64,000 nt of DNA from JAJDTQ01 sp963422385 (GTDB lineage: Bacteria > Desulfobacterota > Binatia > UBA9968 > JAJDTQ01). Shown one piece after another: positions 9,086 to 18,353 of this stretch. The translations under genes were made by a program, and so were the position numbers. The DNA is taken from positions 868,001 to 932,000 of the forward strand of contig OY729432.1 of NCBI GenBank assembly GCA_963422385.1. The letters are read 5' to 3'. Positions within the stretch are counted from its first letter, which is position 1. Each line of letters opens with the position of its first letter. The notes under the pieces are model-generated. The model ran no database searches and was not told the origin of the DNA. It saw nothing but the letters and a program-made list of their open reading frames with translations.

Positions 9086-10093
9086 TCACACCCGCGGCAG
9101 CACCGCCGCGCCGAACAGATCCATGGCCGCCAGGATGTCCTTCTGCTCCAACCCCGGAGTCCAGTCGAATCGCAGCAACAGCAGATCCGGCTTGAGGGAT
9201 TCCTCGTAGGAGCGGATCTCCTCGATGCAGTCCACGGGGGAACCCAGGATGAAGCGATGGCGCGCCAGGCGGTCGAAGTCCCAGGTGAGTTCGTCGGGGT
9301 TGCTCATGGCATCGTCCTGGCCCCACCTGACGTAGACGTCGCGGTAGGGCTTGTCGAGGCAGGGGCGGGCCTTGGCCACGGCATCTTCCCGGGTGGGAGC
9401 CACGAAGCACTCCCGGACCATGACGACGGCGCCAGCGCCCGGCTTGCCGGTATCAGCCCACGCCTGGCGGAACAGCGCGATCTGGTCCCGCAGCTCCTCG
9501 ATGGCCGAGTGGGGTGCCACCAGCCAGCCGTCGCTGATGCGGGCGGCGCGCCGGACTCCCTTGTCGCCGTTGGCCGCGATCCATACGGGTGGACGCGGCT
9601 GCTGTAGCGGTCGTGGCGCAATCGTTACGTCCTTCAACTCGAAGGCCTTGCCCGAGAACGAGACGTGCTCCTCCGTCCACAACCACTGGACGATCTCGAC
9701 GCCCTCCACGAAACGGTGAAATCGCTGCTGCTTCGTCAGGTTGAAGGCATCCAGCTCCTGCTGCCGGTAACCGAGCCCGAAGGAGAAGAAGGAACGCCCT
9801 TCGTTCATGACGTCGATGGTGGCCAGCTCCTTGGCGATGATCACCGGGTCGTGGAGGCCGAGCAGCGTGGTGGCCGTGCCCACGCCGGCCCGCTTGGCTT
9901 CGGCGCAAAGCCGTCCCAGGAGCGGCACCTGATGAAGCCGCTGAAAGCCGGGGATGTTGTAGTGCTGGCCCATGGTGATGGCTTCGAAGCCGGCGTCGTC
10001 GGCGACCCGTGTCTGCTCCGCCAACGTGGGTAGAAGGCTCTCGGTGGGCTTGTCGATGGAAACCTGCGGATTGAACTGGATACCGAATTTCAT
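9086..10093 (-). CDS. LLM class flavin-dependent oxidoreductase
   Basis: A 335-residue bacterial luciferase-like monooxygenase (F420 or FMN dependent TIM barrel). Typical segments are MKFGIQFNPQ at the start, FEAITMGQHY, FSFGLGYRQQELDAF and PPVWIAANG. ATG 10093 is chosen: AGGAG lies 7-11 bases upstream and the barrel's first strand begins at once. The open frame continues upstream only because it merges with the broken molybdenum hydroxylase frame. Last gene of the minus-strand run that begins at 15378. Such enzymes oxygenate or reduce small organic substrates; the substrate is unknown. Confidence 0.9.
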   Translation of the reverse strand: MKFGIQFNPQVSIDKPTESLLPTLAEQTRVADDAGFEAITMGQHYNIPGFQRLHQVPLLGRLCAEAKRAGVGTATTLLGLHDPVIIAKELATIDVMNEGRSFFSFGLGYRQQELDAFNLTKQQRFHRFVEGVEIVQWLWTEEHVSFSGKAFELKDVTIAPRPLQQPRPPVWIAANGDKGVRRAARISDGWLVAPHSAIEELRDQIALFRQAWADTGKPGAGAVVMVRECFVAPTREDAVAKARPCLDKPYRDVYVRWGQDDAMSNPDELTWDFDRLARHRFILGSPVDCIEEIRSYEESLKPDLLLLRFDWTPGLEQKDILAAMDLFGAAVLPRV

Positions 10094-10127
10094 GGTGTGC
10101 TCCTGTGTCTGTCGTGTCACGCGCTCC

Positions 10128-12346
10128 TCAACCCTTTCGGTTGAGGGCCCTCCAGACGCGCTCGGGCGTGAGGGGCAGCTCGCGGATCCCCACTCCCATG
10201 GCCCGAGCCAAGGCGTTGGCCACCGCCGGCGCCACCGCGACGATACCGGTTCGCCCATGCCCTTGGCGCCCCAAGGCCCCGGCCCATCGGCGTTTTCCAT
10301 CAACGCGACCTCGAAACGGCGCGGCATGTCGGTGAAAGCCGGTACCCGGTAGTCGATGAGGTTGGGATTGAGTGACTGGCCATTGTCGTAGAGCAGACTC
10401 TCACACAGGATGTGGCCCAGACCCATCATGGCCGCGTCCTCGGCCTGGAGCCGGTTGATGGCCTTGCCGACGTCGGCGACGATGGCGTAGTGTGGTACCC
10501 GTAGCTTGTTCGTCTCCTCGTCCACGATCACCGCAGCAGCCCCCATGCCGGTCTCCCAGAACACCGGGAAGTGCGAGGGAATCCTGCCGCCGGCACGCAC
10601 GTAGCCACGGCCGATGCACTCGCCTCCGGGCATGGCGAAGTACGCCCGCACGACGGCGCCGTAGTCCATGCGTTGCCCGCCGGCCTTGGCCCGCCCGTCC
10701 TCCAGGGTCACGTTGCACGGGTCGCAGCCCATGACCTCGGCGGCGGCCTGCCGAACCTGCTCAAGGAGATCTTCGGCAGCGAACTTGACCGCCGTGCCCA
10801 TCACCGTCGTGGAGCGGCTGGCGCCGGTGGAATGGCGTCACGTCGGTATCCGTGGCCCACATGACGATTCGTTCCGGCGGAAGGCGAAGCCCCTGACCGC
10901 CACCTGACTCAGCACGGTCCGGGCCCCCTGCTCCACCTCGGTGCTGCCGGCCATGGGCACCACACTGCCGTCGCTCAGGAGACGCAGGATGGCGATGGAT
11001 ACGGGCATGGCCTCGGAGTCGGTGACGCCCACGGCGAGGCCCAGGTTGTCTCCCGGCGGACCCTGGTTCTCATCCCGGTCCACCATGAAGGCCAACTTTC
11101 GCAGGTCCATGTGCAGGTCCGCCCATGGGCTTGGCACCAAGCTTCAGGGGTTCGTTGCGGCGTAGCAGGTTCCGGAGGCGGAAAGCCAGCGGGTCGAGTT
11201 CCAGCCCCCGGCGGCGTCGTCCATGTGGGACTCCAGCGGGAAGATCGCATGGAGTCCGCCGATGGATCGCATGGAGCCGGCAGGCGCGGTGTTGGTGTAC
11301 ACGGCGTAGACGCCGATGCGGTAATGAGGGATCCCGTAAGGGCCGTGGACCCGTGTGGCCACCCGCGGGCCGTTGTCGACGTAGACCACGGTGTCCAGGT
11401 GCACCTGCGCCTCACGCGCCACCACGGTACCGTCCCGTTGAACCCTGGTCCTCACGCGACAACGGGCCGAATGGCGCCGGATCGTCAGCATGGACTCGGA
11501 CACGCTCTGGGCCAGACGGACCGGACGCCCGCCCGCGGTCCGGGCCAACGCCACCGCCAAGGGCTCGATCTTGAAATACGACTTGCCGCCGAAAGCGCCG
11601 CCGACGTAGGGCACCGTCACCCGCACGTTGGGCATCGGCACCCTGAACATCTGGGCGATCTCGGCGCGGACGAGGAACGGGTGAGCGGAGGAGGTCCAGA
11701 GCGAGATCTCGTCCCCCTCGAACCGGGCCACCGCGGTGTGAGGCTCGAGGGAATAGTGGCAGATCATCGGGAACTCGAAGGTATCCTCGAACACCGCGTC
11801 GGCCTGCTGGAAGCCCGTGGCGACGTCGCCGGACTCGAGCTACTCGTGGTGACAGACGTTCCGCAGAGCTTCCTCCTCGACCGCGGGCAGATCATGGTAC
11901 TACCCTGCCGAGGCATTGGCGTCATGCAGCACCGGAGCTTCCGGCGCCAATGCCTGATCCATGTCGGCCGCCATCGGAAGCTCTCGGTAACACACGCGCA
12001 CCGAGGCCAGCGCATCTTCGGCGATATCGCCGCGCTCGGCCGCCACCGCCGCCACTGGCTCGCCGACATAGCGTACCCGGTCCGTGGCAATGAGCGGCCG
12101 GTCCCGCAGACAGTGGCCGTAGTAGGGATCGATGTCCTTGACGGACTCACGGGTCAGAACGCCGTGAGCCCCTCGGCGTCGCGCACGTCGATGCTTTCGA
12201 TCAAGGCGTGGGGAAACGGGCTCTGGAGCACCCGTCCCTCCAGTAGCCCCGGGAACTCCAGGTCGGCCGTGAACCGGGCCTTCCCGGTGACCTTCTCCAC
12301 CCCTTCCGCGGCGGATGAATCGGCCGACGGTGGTGAAATGCGCCAT
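10128..12346 (-). pseudogene. Molybdopterin-binding xanthine dehydrogenase-family large subunit, multiple frameshifts
   Basis: All parts of a molybdenum hydroxylase large subunit can be traced from ATG 12346 (MAHFTTVGRFIRR) to TGA 10128, but in successive frames: GKARFTADLEFPGLLEGRVL, then DRVRYVGEPVAAVAAERGDI, then VGGAFGGKSYFKIEPLAVAL, then VDRDENQGPPGDNLGLAVGV, then GPWGAKGMGEP. Frame changes fall near 12300, 12160, 11880, 11150, 10840 and 10255. The last one is a missing G in GAACCGGTATC, after which IVAVAPAVANALARAMGVGI is read in another frame. With about six indels it cannot make a working enzyme. Neighbouring genes on both sides are intact. Related to the gene at 1-654. Confidence 0.8.
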
Positions 12347-12365
12347 CTGGCCGTATTCGGGCGGA

Positions 12366-12719
12366 CTACTTCTTGTAGTAGCGCAACTCGAAGGTGATGC
12401 AGCCGTTGGGGCTCTTGTAGGGCCCGTGCTTCATGCCCGGCGGGCGGCAGCCGTACATGCCCTTGGTGAACTCCTGGTTGAGCCGGGTGTCGATCAAGCT
12501 GCCTTCGACGATGATGACCTCTTCCCAGAAGTCGTGCTCGATGGTCTCGGTGGTCTCCACGCCGGCCGCGAAGTTGACCATGCGGGTGTAATTGCCGGTT
12601 TCCTTGTCCTCGCTCAGGATCTTTTCGGTGATCCCTTCGGCCGCGGCGCCCGAGTCGGCGCCCACGGGGCGCCAGCCGATGGTGTCGGTATCGAAAAACT
12701 CTCTTTCTTCCTTCGGCAT
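12366..12719 (-). CDS. Small cupin-domain protein
   Basis: A 117-residue protein with a cupin-like pattern: TRMVNFAAGVETTETIEHDF, then EEVIIVEGSLID and a PPGMKHGPYKSPNG segment with a terminal His. Small cupins of this type are metal-dependent enzymes or sensors. GGGAGGAAAG lies just before ATG 12719. It sits between the nitrilase gene and the broken molybdenum hydroxylase on the same strand, 19 bases from the latter. Function in the pathway is unknown. Confidence 0.75.
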   Translation of the reverse strand: MPKEEREFFDTDTIGWRPVGADSGAAAEGITEKILSEDKETGNYTRMVNFAAGVETTETIEHDFWEEVIIVEGSLIDTRLNQEFTKGMYGCRPPGMKHGPYKSPNGCITFELRYYKK

Positions 12720-12761
12720 CTCTTTCCTCCCTTTGAATCTGAATCCGGGTCTGATCGTCCA

Positions 12762-13559
12762 CTAATCGATGAGGACCCGGTCGTTGAACGCCGAGAAGAC
12801 AGACCGGACCTTCGGGACCTGGGTCAGATCCATCTCGGCCCGCACCACACACTCGCCGTCGCCTCCGGCCGCCAACGGCGTTCCCCACGGATCCGCCACC
12901 GTGCTGTGCCCGACGAAGGCCTTGCCCCGGTTGCTGCCGGTACAGTTGCTGGACACCAGAAAGACCTGGTTCTCCAGCGCCCGGACGCGGTTCAGCAGGA
13001 GCCAGGCCTCAAGCCGGGGATACGGCCAGGCCGAAGCCACCAGGAAAGCCTCGGCTCCCATGACGGCCATCCTGCGGTACAGCTCGGGGAACCGCAGGTC
13101 ATAGCAGGTGGACAGCCCGAACTTTCCCAGTTCGGTGTCCACCACCGTCGGCGCCTCGCCCCGGGTCAAGAGCCGCGCTTCCTCGGACTGGTACCCGAAG
13201 AGATGGATCTTGCGATAGGTCCCGGCGATGCCGCCCTGCCGGTCGATAAGGACGCTCGTGTTGTAGCAAGCGCCGCCGTCCGCCTCGACGATGCTGCCGC
13301 CGAAGAGAAAGCAGCCCTTGGCCGCGGCCTTCTCCCGCAGCATGGACACCGTGGGACCCGACAGGCCCTCGCTTTCGGCTCCATAGGCGTCGAAGGCGAA
13401 ATAGCCGACGTTCCAGATCTCCGGCAGGAGGATGAGGTCGGCCCCTTCCACGCCGTCGATGAGGGCCGCGGCGCGACGCAGGTTAGCGGCCTTCCCTCCA
13501 TCGTCCATGCCCATCTGGATGGATGCGACGCGAATGCGCCGGTCTCGATCCTCTGTCAT
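12762..13559 (-). CDS. Carbon-nitrogen hydrolase (nitrilase superfamily, omega-amidase-like)
   Basis: A 265-residue cytoplasmic nitrilase-superfamily amidase, normal in length. The catalytic triad is complete: E47 in LLPEIW, K117 in TYRKIHLF, C152 in STCYDLRFPE. These enzymes hydrolyse C-N bonds in amides or ureido compounds; omega-amidase or N-carbamoyl hydrolase are the closest in feel. It lies 37 bases after the DUF2848 gene and 42 before the cupin gene, on the same strand. It probably releases ammonia from an intermediate made by the LLM and molybdenum enzymes of this cluster (inference). Confidence 0.88.
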   Translation of the reverse strand: MTEDRDRRIRVASIQMGMDDGGKAANLRRAAALIDGVEGADLILLPEIWNVGYFAFDAYGAESEGLSGPTVSMLREKAAAKGCFLFGGSIVEADGGACYNTSVLIDRQGGIAGTYRKIHLFGYQSEEARLLTRGEAPTVVDTELGKFGLSTCYDLRFPELYRRMAVMGAEAFLVASAWPYPRLEAWLLLNRVRALENQVFLVSSNCTGSNRGKAFVGHSTVADPWGTPLAAGGDGECVVRAEMDLTQVPKVRSVFSAFNDRVLID

Positions 13560-13596
13560 TGCATACCTCGGATGCCGGAGTCGCGGATGCCGGCGT

Positions 13597-14301
13597 CTAC
13601 GTCAGCCAGTCCATCGGGCGGATGCGGTAGCGGAACGACAGCTCCCGCCCAAGCACGTCGTCGGAAAGGCAGCCCTCGAAGGTGGGCGAGAACAGCAGCT
13701 CCTTGCCCAGGGTCGGCATGGTCCCCATGTATAGCACCATACCGTCCAGTGAACCGTCCCGGACCACGGCCTTTACGCCGCCGAGAAAATCATCGACGGG
13801 AAGGAAGTCCGCCAGCGAACCCTCCTGGTACAGGGTACGCTCCCCGTCCAGCTCCACCCAGCTCCGGAGCTTCATCCGGTCCCAGTGCGGCTTCACGTCC
13901 GCGAGCTTCCACACCTGGCCGCAGACCACCTTGGGACAGATCACCTTGGACTTGGGAATGCTGTCCTTCTCCAACTCCCGGTCCGTGTGATCGCTGCCGA
14001 CTCCGATGCAGACCTGATCCCCCTTGAACAGGAACACCACCTCCACCTCACCCGAGGTGGTATCGCCCAGCACCTCGATCTCGTCATCGGTGGTGACCAT
14101 TTCCCGGGTCACCGCATAGTAGGCGGGGATGCGGTCCGGCGCGGCCACGCCGTGGGCCTTGAGCTCCTCCACGTGTTTCAAGGCCCCGGCCTGGTTCCGG
14201 CCCGTGAACCCCGCGTCCAGGATCCGCGCTACCGGGAACTCCAGGTCCGACCGGCCTCCGGCGGCGTCAACAAGTGTGAGATTCAAGGTACGCACGTTCA
14301 A
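13597..14301 (-). CDS. DUF2848 family protein
   Basis: A 234-residue protein with the features I associate with DUF2848: FTGRNQAGALKHVEELKAHG near the N-terminus, PAYYAVTREMVTT, VCIGVGSDHTDRELE, and a C-terminal ELSFRYRI. The IGVGSDHTDR segment resembles the sugar-acid hydratase/fumarylacetoacetase-like fold, so a hydratase or isomerase role is possible. Second gene of the run starting at 15378. Function not known experimentally to me. Confidence 0.75.
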   Translation of the reverse strand: MNVRTLNLTLVDAAGGRSDLEFPVARILDAGFTGRNQAGALKHVEELKAHGVAAPDRIPAYYAVTREMVTTDDEIEVLGDTTSGEVEVVFLFKGDQVCIGVGSDHTDRELEKDSIPKSKVICPKVVCGQVWKLADVKPHWDRMKLRSWVELDGERTLYQEGSLADFLPVDDFLGGVKAVVRDGSLDGMVLYMGTMPTLGKELLFSPTFEGCLSDDVLGRELSFRYRIRPMDWLT

Positions 14302-14330
14302 CTCTCCTGTTCCAGGCCGCGGCGCCTCGT

Positions 14331-14367
14331 CTTCCGTCGTTCCGGGCTTGACCCGGAACGACGGAAG
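14331..14367. repeat. 16-bp perfect inverted repeat, interspersed-repeat type
   Basis: Arms CTTCCGTCGTTCCGGG (14331-14346) and CCCGGAACGACGGAAG (14352-14367) around the 5-base loop CTTGA. It lies between the LLM stop (14377) and the DUF2848 start (14301), inside an operon. The GGGCTTGACCC core recurs in related form near 39790. No T-tract follows, so it is more likely an interspersed REP/MITE-like repeat than a terminator. Confidence 0.75.
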
Positions 14368-14376
14368 GCGAGCACC

Positions 14377-15378
14377 CTACGCGAAATGCGGCTTGATCTT
14401 CTCGGCAACCAGCTCCACCTGCTCGATGTCCGGCGCCGCGGGCTGCAGGGTCACGTGTTCCATGCCCGCGTTCTCCAATATCTTCAGCTTTGCCACGATC
14501 TGGTCTACGCTGCCAACCATGTAGCATTCCTGGAGATGGTCCCAGCTCCGGTTGCTCCCCATCATACGCTCGATGTGGGGCTGCTGAATCCGCAACGCCT
14601 CCTCGGGGTCCTGGGTGTCCACCACGTAGATGGCCTGCACGTGGGCGAAGCCCAAGGTGGCGGGATCCCGGCCGACGGACTGCAGGAACTCGCTGACGGT
14701 CTCGAAATCACGCTTGACCCACTCGAGCTTTCCCGAGGCCCGGCAGGTGAAGACGTCGGCGTGTTTGGCGATGCGCCGCATCACCGTCTTCACCATGTAG
14801 GGCTTGTCCGGCGACAGCTTGTCGGGAATGCGCGAGCCCCCGGCGACCCAGACTTCCGGATACTTGGGAGGCATGGGGTCGATGGTGACGTCGTCGAACC
14901 GGAAGAACTCCCCCTTGAAGGAAACGTTCTTCCCGGTCAACAGCAGCTTGACCGCATCGAGGATCTCGTCGGTGCGGCGCCCCCTCTCCCGCAGGTCCAT
15001 GCCCATGGCGTCGAACTCGGGCTTGCTCCACCCCGGCCCCACGCCGAAGAAGAAGCGTCCGCCCGAAATGTAATCCAGTGTCGCGACCTCCTTGGCCAGG
15101 AGCACCGGATGCCGCAACGGCACGACGAGGATGTGGGTGCCCACCTTGATACGTTCGGTGCACGCCACCGCGGCCGAGAGGCAGATGAGGGGATCCATCC
15201 AGGAGCCGCCGTAAAGACCAGGGGCGTCCGTCAGATGGTCCCACACGGTCAGCGACTCGAACCCCAGTTCCTCCGTCCGTTTGGCGTACTCTTGCACCAC
15301 GGTGTGCGCCATCCGGTAGTCCATGTCCGGCCAAGTGTAGGTGGGGATGGTAATTCCAAGTTTGAGACTCACATTCAC
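14377..15378 (-). CDS. LLM class flavin-dependent oxidoreductase
   Basis: A 333-residue luciferase-like flavin enzyme. Typical features are KLGITIPTY at the first strand, GFESLTVWDHLTD, RIKVGTHILVVPLRHPVLLA, SGGRFFFGVGPGWSKPEFDA and PEVWVAGGS. GAGGAGTG precedes ATG 15378. It is the first gene of the minus-strand cluster (LLM, DUF2848, nitrilase, cupin, broken molybdenum hydroxylase, second LLM) and faces the amidohydrolase gene at 15532 across about 150 bases that must hold both promoters. Confidence 0.9.
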   Translation of the reverse strand: MNVSLKLGITIPTYTWPDMDYRMAHTVVQEYAKRTEELGFESLTVWDHLTDAPGLYGGSWMDPLICLSAAVACTERIKVGTHILVVPLRHPVLLAKEVATLDYISGGRFFFGVGPGWSKPEFDAMGMDLRERGRRTDEILDAVKLLLTGKNVSFKGEFFRFDDVTIDPMPPKYPEVWVAGGSRIPDKLSPDKPYMVKTVMRRIAKHADVFTCRASGKLEWVKRDFETVSEFLQSVGRDPATLGFAHVQAIYVVDTQDPEEALRIQQPHIERMMGSNRSWDHLQECYMVGSVDQIVAKLKILENAGMEHVTLQPAAPDIEQVELVAEKIKPHFA

Positions 15379-15531
15379 TCCTCTTGTGCGATTTCCGGAT
15401 CGAACGCGAGACGACGGACGCAGCAGTCTCTTGCGAAGAGTTAGAAAGACTCTCCCGCAATGTCAAGGAGACGCTTTGACACGTTGTCGCAACCGGAGTA
15501 GGCATTCGGAGCAGGAAAGGAGGGGCGATCC

Positions 15532-16572
15532 ATGAACAGGGTTCCGATCATCGACGCCGACGGACACATTCTCGAAGAGAACGACGAGATCGAGGATTAC
15601 TTCGAAGGCCCGTACGAGGGACACCGCCGGCACAAGGTGTTCACGCTGTTCCCGTCGTTGGACGGCTGGCCCCGGGGCGCCGTCAAGGGACTCAGGAAAG
15701 CCACGCAGACCTCACCCGAAAGCTGGACCGAGTTCATCGACGCGGCGGGTATCGACGCGGCGGTCCTCTATCCCACCGCCGGTCTGGCCTTCGGCCTGAT
15801 CCAGGATTCCGACTGGGCCTGCGCGCTGGCCCGGGCCTACAACAACTGGTTCTACGACAAGTACACCCGGACCAACCGGCGCCTCAAAGGGGTGGCCATG
15901 CTCCCGGTCCACGACGTGCCGCAGGCCGTCATCGAGCTGCGCCACGCCGTCACCGAGCAGAAAATGGTGGGGGGGCTACTGCCTGCGGTCAACGTGTTCA
16001 ACAAGGGATTCGGGCACTCCGATTTCCACCCACTCTACGAGGAGGCGCAACGGCTGGACTGCCCGCTGGCCATCCACGGCGCCCCGAGCCAGGGACTGGG
16101 GTTCGATTACCTCAAGACCATGTCGATGATCCACACCCTGGAGCACCCCATCGCCCAGATGATCCAGCTCGCCAGCATGGTGCTCGACGGCGTGTTCGAG
16201 CTCTTCCCCAAGCTCCGGGTGGGCTATCTGGAGGCCGGCGCCGGCTGGATCCCGTACATGATGGACCGCATGGACGACAAGTTCCACGTGGACCGCAAGC
16301 GCAAGCATTTCCCGCTCAAGAAGCTGCCCAGCGAGACCATGAAGGGAGGCAACATCTTCGTCACCTGCGAGCTGGACGAGAAGATCCTTGACGTGGTGGC
16401 GCGGGAGTTCGGCGAGGACGCCCTGATGTACCCATCGGACTTCCCCCACGAGAAGGCGGTGGGGGAATTCGGCACCGACATTCCCGAGTTCCTGGAGCGC
16501 CCCGACCTGTCCGAAGGGCTCAAGAAGAAGATCCTGTACGACAACGCCAAGCGGTTCTACGGGCTCTCGTAG
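15532..16572 (+). CDS. Amidohydrolase-family (ACMSD-like) metal-dependent hydrolase/decarboxylase
   Basis: A 346-residue TIM-barrel protein of the amidohydrolase_2 type. Metal-site candidates are DADGH at 8-12, H182 in IHGAPSQ, H201/H205 in MIHTLEHP and D303 in YPSDFPHE. These enzymes hydrolyse or decarboxylate cyclic or aromatic acids. Start ATG 15532 follows GGAAAGGAGGGG, a strong ribosome site. Divergent from the LLM-headed cluster, so it may be co-regulated with it. Confidence 0.88.
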   Translation: MNRVPIIDADGHILEENDEIEDYFEGPYEGHRRHKVFTLFPSLDGWPRGAVKGLRKATQTSPESWTEFIDAAGIDAAVLYPTAGLAFGLIQDSDWACALARAYNNWFYDKYTRTNRRLKGVAMLPVHDVPQAVIELRHAVTEQKMVGGLLPAVNVFNKGFGHSDFHPLYEEAQRLDCPLAIHGAPSQGLGFDYLKTMSMIHTLEHPIAQMIQLASMVLDGVFELFPKLRVGYLEAGAGWIPYMMDRMDDKFHVDRKRKHFPLKKLPSETMKGGNIFVTCELDEKILDVVAREFGEDALMYPSDFPHEKAVGEFGTDIPEFLERPDLSEGLKKKILYDNAKRFYGLS

Positions 16573-16573
16573 C

Positions 16574-16592
16574 GGCGGGTTTCAAACCCGCC
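16574..16592 (+). terminator. Short GC-rich hairpin after the amidohydrolase gene
   Basis: GGCGGGTTTCAAACCCGCC is a near-perfect palindrome starting 2 bases after the stop at 16572. It sits between two genes that converge (amidohydrolase + and carboxyltransferase -). No clear T-run follows, so it may stop transcription weakly in both directions. Confidence 0.45.
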
Positions 16593-16621
16593 CGTGCCCG
16601 GATCCACATGCCGGCTCCGGA

Positions 16622-18079
16622 TCACCCGGCATCAGCACTGCCCAGGCGGACCGACAGATCGGGCCGGCGAATGAAGATCTGCCTGGCCTCGGAGCGTTCG
16701 GTCAGAGACCGGATCAGCCCGACCAGGTTTCCACCGTTGCCGGCCCGGGCCGGCGCCTGCTTCATGGCGCGCACGTCATCCTCGGAGGTGAAGTAGCGCA
16801 GCAGCAGGTCGTCGTCGGACACGCCCGCGCCGCCGATCTTCTCCCGCAACTCCTCTGTTGAGGTTTCGGGCGGTTGCCAGCTCCGGAGCTGCCTCGCCCG
16901 CGGCCGGTCCAGGATCCGATCCCGCACGTCCGGGTCCATGGAGGAGCATTCCTCCTCTCCCCAGAAACCCAGGGCGTACTGGATCACCTCGTCGGTGACC
17001 TGCTCGTAGCGCCGGCCCAGGATCACGTTGATGGCGCACTGGCTGCCGACGAACTGGGAATACGGCGTGACCATGATGGGATAACCGAACTCCTCCCGCA
17101 CCCGGCAGGCCTCTTCCAGCACCTCGCCGAGCCGGTCGCCCATGCCGATGTTGGCGAGTTGGTGCCGCAGGTTCGAGATCATCCCGCCGGGCACTTGGTG
17201 CATGAAGTGATACGCGTCATAGGACAGGGGTACGCCGATGGGCAGGCCTTCCTGCTTGGCCACCCGCGTGAAGTGTTCCGAAACCGCCATCAGGCCATCC
17301 TCGTCGAGGACCGGGTTATAGCCCAGGGCGCGCGCGTTCCGGGTGATGTTGAATAGAGACGGGTTCGACGATCCGTCCGACAACGGCGGCAGCGCCGCAT
17401 TGATGATGGGGATGCCCGCCTGGATGGCGTCGAGGGTGCACAGGGGCCCGAGGCCGCTGTTGCAGTGGGTGTGGAACTCCACCGGAAGGCCCCCGGCATT
17501 TTCCAGGACGACCGGAGCCAGCGAGCGGGTGCGCTCCGGCGTGAGCAGGCCGCCGGGGTCCTTGAGACAGATGCGCTTCACCCGCAACTTCGCGGCCTCG
17601 CGGGTGCGCTCCGCATAGTACTCGTCGGTGTGCCTGGGTGAGATGGAGAATATCAGGTTGATGATGGTTTCAAGGCCGGCGGCCGTGGCCGTACGCACCT
17701 GCTCGGCCCACACCGCTGGCGTGTTGGAAGGGTCCGAGGTGCGGGCTTCGCTGATGCCGTTGGCCGCCAGGCGTTCGAGCCAAAGCTGCTGCACGGCGGG
17801 CGGGGTGTGTTGGAACGCGGCCATGTATCGGTTCCGGATGAGCCGGAGCGGGGTCTTGGGCGCCAGCTCCTTGACCCGCCTTACGCGCTCCCAGGGATTG
17901 TCCTTGATCTCCCGCACGCATTTCTTGAAGAACGCCGAGGCGATGATCTCGATAGCCAGGAAGCCGGCCTCGTCCATCTTCGAGGCCACCGGCAGCATCA
18001 TGTCCGTGCGGACGCCCATGGCCCAAAGACTGGACGGACCGTCCCGAAGGGTCGTGTCCACGAAATACACTTCTTTCAT
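16622..18079 (-). CDS. HMGL-like/pyruvate carboxyltransferase-domain protein (oxaloacetate decarboxylase alpha-like)
   Basis: A 485-residue DRE-TIM metallolyase. DTTLRDG at 8-14 supplies the metal Asp. CLKDPGG around K173 is the lysine that is carboxylated in biotin carboxyltransferases, and HTH at 203-205 completes the metal site. After the barrel comes a PYC_OADA-like C-terminal domain (GGMISNLRHQLANIGMGDRL, TPYSQFVGSQ). No biotinyl MKMEH-type site is present, so a biotin carrier would have to be elsewhere. ATG 18079 is chosen; ATG 18091 is in frame and also possible, neither with a clear ribosome site. Probable role: decarboxylation or transcarboxylation of a 2-oxoacid. Confidence 0.8.
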   Translation of the reverse strand: MKEVYFVDTTLRDGPSSLWAMGVRTDMMLPVASKMDEAGFLAIEIIASAFFKKCVREIKDNPWERVRRVKELAPKTPLRLIRNRYMAAFQHTPPAVQQLWLERLAANGISEARTSDPSNTPAVWAEQVRTATAAGLETIINLIFSISPRHTDEYYAERTREAAKLRVKRICLKDPGGLLTPERTRSLAPVVLENAGGLPVEFHTHCNSGLGPLCTLDAIQAGIPIINAALPPLSDGSSNPSLFNITRNARALGYNPVLDEDGLMAVSEHFTRVAKQEGLPIGVPLSYDAYHFMHQVPGGMISNLRHQLANIGMGDRLGEVLEEACRVREEFGYPIMVTPYSQFVGSQCAINVILGRRYEQVTDEVIQYALGFWGEEECSSMDPDVRDRILDRPRARQLRSWQPPETSTEELREKIGGAGVSDDDLLLRYFTSEDDVRAMKQAPARAGNGGNLVGLIRSLTERSEARQIFIRRPDLSVRLGSADAG

Positions 18080-18155
18080 GCTTGGCAGCATATAGAATTC
18101 GGATGGCGATGGACAGCCGGACGCCCTGTGGCGTTGCCGCGCGGGCCGTGGCACA

Positions 18156-18319
18156 CTAAAATCCTGTCTCACAAACAGGTTTGCAAGATGCGCAGGATTT
18201 TCTTGTTGTCGGCAAGGCGCGACGACGAGCAGCGGCCGATACCACGCGAGGAGGAGCAACGCCGCCGACGGCAAGAAAGACCAGCAGATTTGCAAACCTG
18301 TTTGTGAGACAGGACTTTA
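18156..18319. repeat. Large imperfect inverted repeat with nested hairpins (REP-pair/MITE-like element)
   Basis: About 55 bases at 18156-18212 are repeated inverted at 18265-18319. The outer parts are near-identical: TCCTGTCTCACAAACAGG on the left and its complement on the right, each followed inward by TTGCAA or its complement. Each arm has its own small hairpin (CCTGT-7-ACAGG). About 50 unrelated bases separate the arms. It lies between two divergent genes (starts 18079 and 18354). The layout fits a bacterial interspersed mosaic element or non-autonomous transposon end pair. Confidence 0.7.
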
Positions 18320-18353
18320 GCCCTCACCGCCCGCGCGACAGACACTGACGATC

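Noticed and set aside
11111..14027. Long plus-strand frames across the minus-strand catabolic cluster
   Set aside because: Shadows of genes with clear catalytic motifs on the minus strand.
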